Shown here in pieces: positions 44,231 to 45,684 of a stretch of DNA of 45,684 nucleotides (the stretch's first letter is position 1; each line of letters begins with the position of its first letter). The translations under genes and the position numbers were made by a program. The notes beneath the pieces are model-generated. The model ran no database searches. It saw only the letters and a list, made by a program, of their open reading frames with translations, and was not told where the DNA came from. Origin of the DNA: Gnetum montanum (taxonomy: Eukaryota > Streptophyta > Gnetopsida > Gnetales > Gnetaceae); the NCBI GenBank assembly GCA_015680685.1, contig MNCI01004579.1:39635-85318 (forward strand). The letters run 5' to 3'.

Positions 44231-44499
44231 AAGGATTTCCAACTTCCCCCAATTGATATTTTCAAGGTTAAGACTTAGAAGTTAGTAGTGGACTTGCTCT
44301 AATGCGTCTAAGCTATCAATGTAAGCACAAGTCAAACCCTTAGTTGGTTCCATGCATATGAGTGAACTGCTTTCTTGATCAGCTATCAGGCACTGGGTGT
44401 CTTCCTGTCGTGTGGTTGCTGCATACAGGAATCTTTATATGTTAATAACTTGTGCACATTGATTGCATGCAAGAAATGCTAAACTTTGCACAAACCATG

Positions 44500-44885
44500 A
44501 CCTCTACATGCAATTACACCCTGTGTCATTGTATGCGATGCATGAAACTTTCTTCTTCTCAATCTTTTCGAATGTATTTTTCTTTGATATTTCTAGGGAA
44601 AGATTGTAGATTCCTAGGTATGCGTCAATGGTGCTTAGCCATGCTCTTTCCATTATGATTGGGAAGTCCCCCTTATCATTGTTTACCTGAATCACTAGGA
44701 AGTCAGTTGGGTACGACTACCCACAAACAGTGGTAATAATGTCTTCCACTAGTCCCAATGGGATAGTGATGGACTGGTTGGCCAACTCTAGATGGATGTT
44801 GCTCTTTTTCAATGGAGGTAGGTTCTAGGCCTTGTACATTTCTTGAGAAATTAAGTTGACACCGGAACCTGAATCCAAAAGAGCC
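44500..44885 (-). pseudogene. pro: Protease of element D
   Basis: ALLDSGSGVNLIS (about 44840-44880) is a standard D-S-G aspartic-protease loop, unlike the D-D-G of the A and B elements. It is followed by IPLGLVEDI and FPIIMERAWLSTIDAYLGI near 44610-44680, matching the conserved end of retrotransposon proteases. Three TAG/TGA stops interrupt the frame, which otherwise continues from gag. Confidence 0.78.
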
Positions 44886-45684
44886 TTTCACGGCACATTT
44901 TTAGCGATTTGTAAGTATATCAAAGGATTCCTAAGATCAAGGAGTTTCCTAGGAAGGTGGCCAGCTTTGATCCAATCAGTGACGACATGTGTTAGCATGA
45001 CCGTATGCATTGAGTGTGGTGGTTGAGTTGAAGGAGGCTCCAAAGTTTTGATTGATACTGAGGCATCTAAGGAATCAGCCACTTGTGATTGCAAGGGCTT
45101 GGTTGGTCTATTGGTTCTAAAGAAAGGTCTTTTCTTCATGTGGTTGTTGGAACCAATAGTAGATTGAGAGTTAATAGCCCTTATGGCATTACGTTGCTGC
45201 AGCTGGGTAGGGATTTCACCTTGCATAGTTGGAGCAGGTGGTAGTGGAGCTATTGGTGCAAGAGATGTGGTCGAATAAGAAGGATGATATTCTTGTAGAA
45301 TATAACCCTAGGAAGAGGGAGTCCAATAATACTTGGGGGCTTGGTAGTGAGGTTGAGGAGTGATGTGACTAGTAGAGTCATGTGGGGAGATTGGTTGCTG
45401 CACGTAATATCCATACAGGTCAAGTTATCGGTAAGGATACTGTTGCCTTGGTGGTGGCATTCCCCATGATTGTGGGTGCTGCCACTATTGATATTGCTCA
45501 ATCGTTTGTGGTGGAGTTCCACTTGGATAATACGTTAAGGGTTGGTAAAACTATTTTGGGTTACCTTGGGGGTAAGGTAACCTTCAAGGTGCTTGCTGTT
45601 TGTTCAATCATGGGTTGAGTGCATACACCCCAGACTCTTGCAGATGTGAGATTACAGGGCAACATTCCTTAGGATGGTCATATT
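44886..45684 (-). pseudogene. gag: gag C-terminal region of element D (continues beyond the window)
   Basis: The frame in phase with protease is rich in Pro, Gln and Tyr (for example QHPQSWGMPPPRQQYPY, GYYVQQPISP, LAPIAPLPPAP) with scattered stops. It ends with a basic MKKRPFFRTNRP stretch and HVVTDWIKAGHLPRKLLDL ahead of the protease. No zinc knuckle was seen in the visible part. Confidence 0.6.

Larger units (their letters stand above)
41326..45684 (-). mobile_element. Element D: Athila-like Ty3/gypsy retrotransposon fragment
   Basis: A gag-pol region on the minus strand runs from the window end to about 41.34 kb in the order gag C-terminus, protease, RT, RNase H, integrase. Sequence motifs (IYPIANSKWVSPLVIVPKKGG; single RNase H; ADHLS end) differ from A and B and are closest, by eye, to the Athila-type branch. 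No LTR, polypurine tract or target duplication was found at its 3' side, so it is truncated there or joined by rearrangement. It carries stops throughout. Confidence 0.8.

Overview
The window looks like plant nuclear DNA made almost entirely of decayed Ty3/gypsy LTR retrotransposons. The polyprotein order PR-RT-RNase H-second (archaeal-type) RNase H-integrase, together with very long internal regions, points to the Tat/Ogre lineage and so to a repeat-rich vascular-plant genome. The species cannot be named from this sequence. No ordinary host gene, tRNA or rRNA was seen.

Layout. 1-309 is flank. Element A starts at 310 (5' LTR 310-1715) and its gag runs to 3978, where element B is inserted. B (3979-21747) is a complete element with TG...CA LTRs (3979-5331 and 20295-21747) and a 5-bp target duplication GACAC (3974-3978 / 21748-21752). 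A resumes at 21753: gag end, protease, antisense gene, RT-RH-aRH-IN, 3' UTR, then an LTR at 34280-35711. That LTR is followed directly by a second internal region (A', 35712 to about 41.22 kb), giving LTR-internal-LTR-internal. A' breaks off inside its antisense gene, next to a different, Athila-like Ty3/gypsy element D on the minus strand (about 41.33 kb to the window end).

The most unusual content is a multi-exon gene on the opposite strand, placed between protease and RT (B: 10493-14670; A: 24212-28639; A': 3' part only). Its splice sites can be read by eye and its exon phases agree between A and B. The largest exon is 1047 bp in both although the proteins are strongly diverged. Exon 2 resembles an FCP1/NIF-type HAD phosphatase that has lost its catalytic aspartates. 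Exon 4 resembles the plant-mobile-domain/plant-transposon-protein class and ends near basic, NLS-like stretches. Further exons are acidic, coiled-coil and hydrophilic.

A second signal lies in the non-coding spacers. Dozens of units of about 30-40 bp form short hairpins (3-4 bp stem, 6-nt loop) followed by a T/AAAACT tail. Stem bases change in compensating pairs (GCC/GGC, GTC/GAC, AGCC/GGCT, AGTC/GACT, CGTC/GACG). The arrays sit at three equivalent sites per element: after protease, before RT, and after integrase. The first two bracket the antisense gene and the inferred PR-RT intron.

All coding regions carry stops or frameshifts. Most stops are explained by C-to-T (or G-to-A) change of CAA, CAG, CGA or TGG, as expected of methylated, silenced repeats. 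A and A' share several identical stops. No element here looks autonomous today. Exon limits, domain names and the intron are read by eye and need database confirmation.
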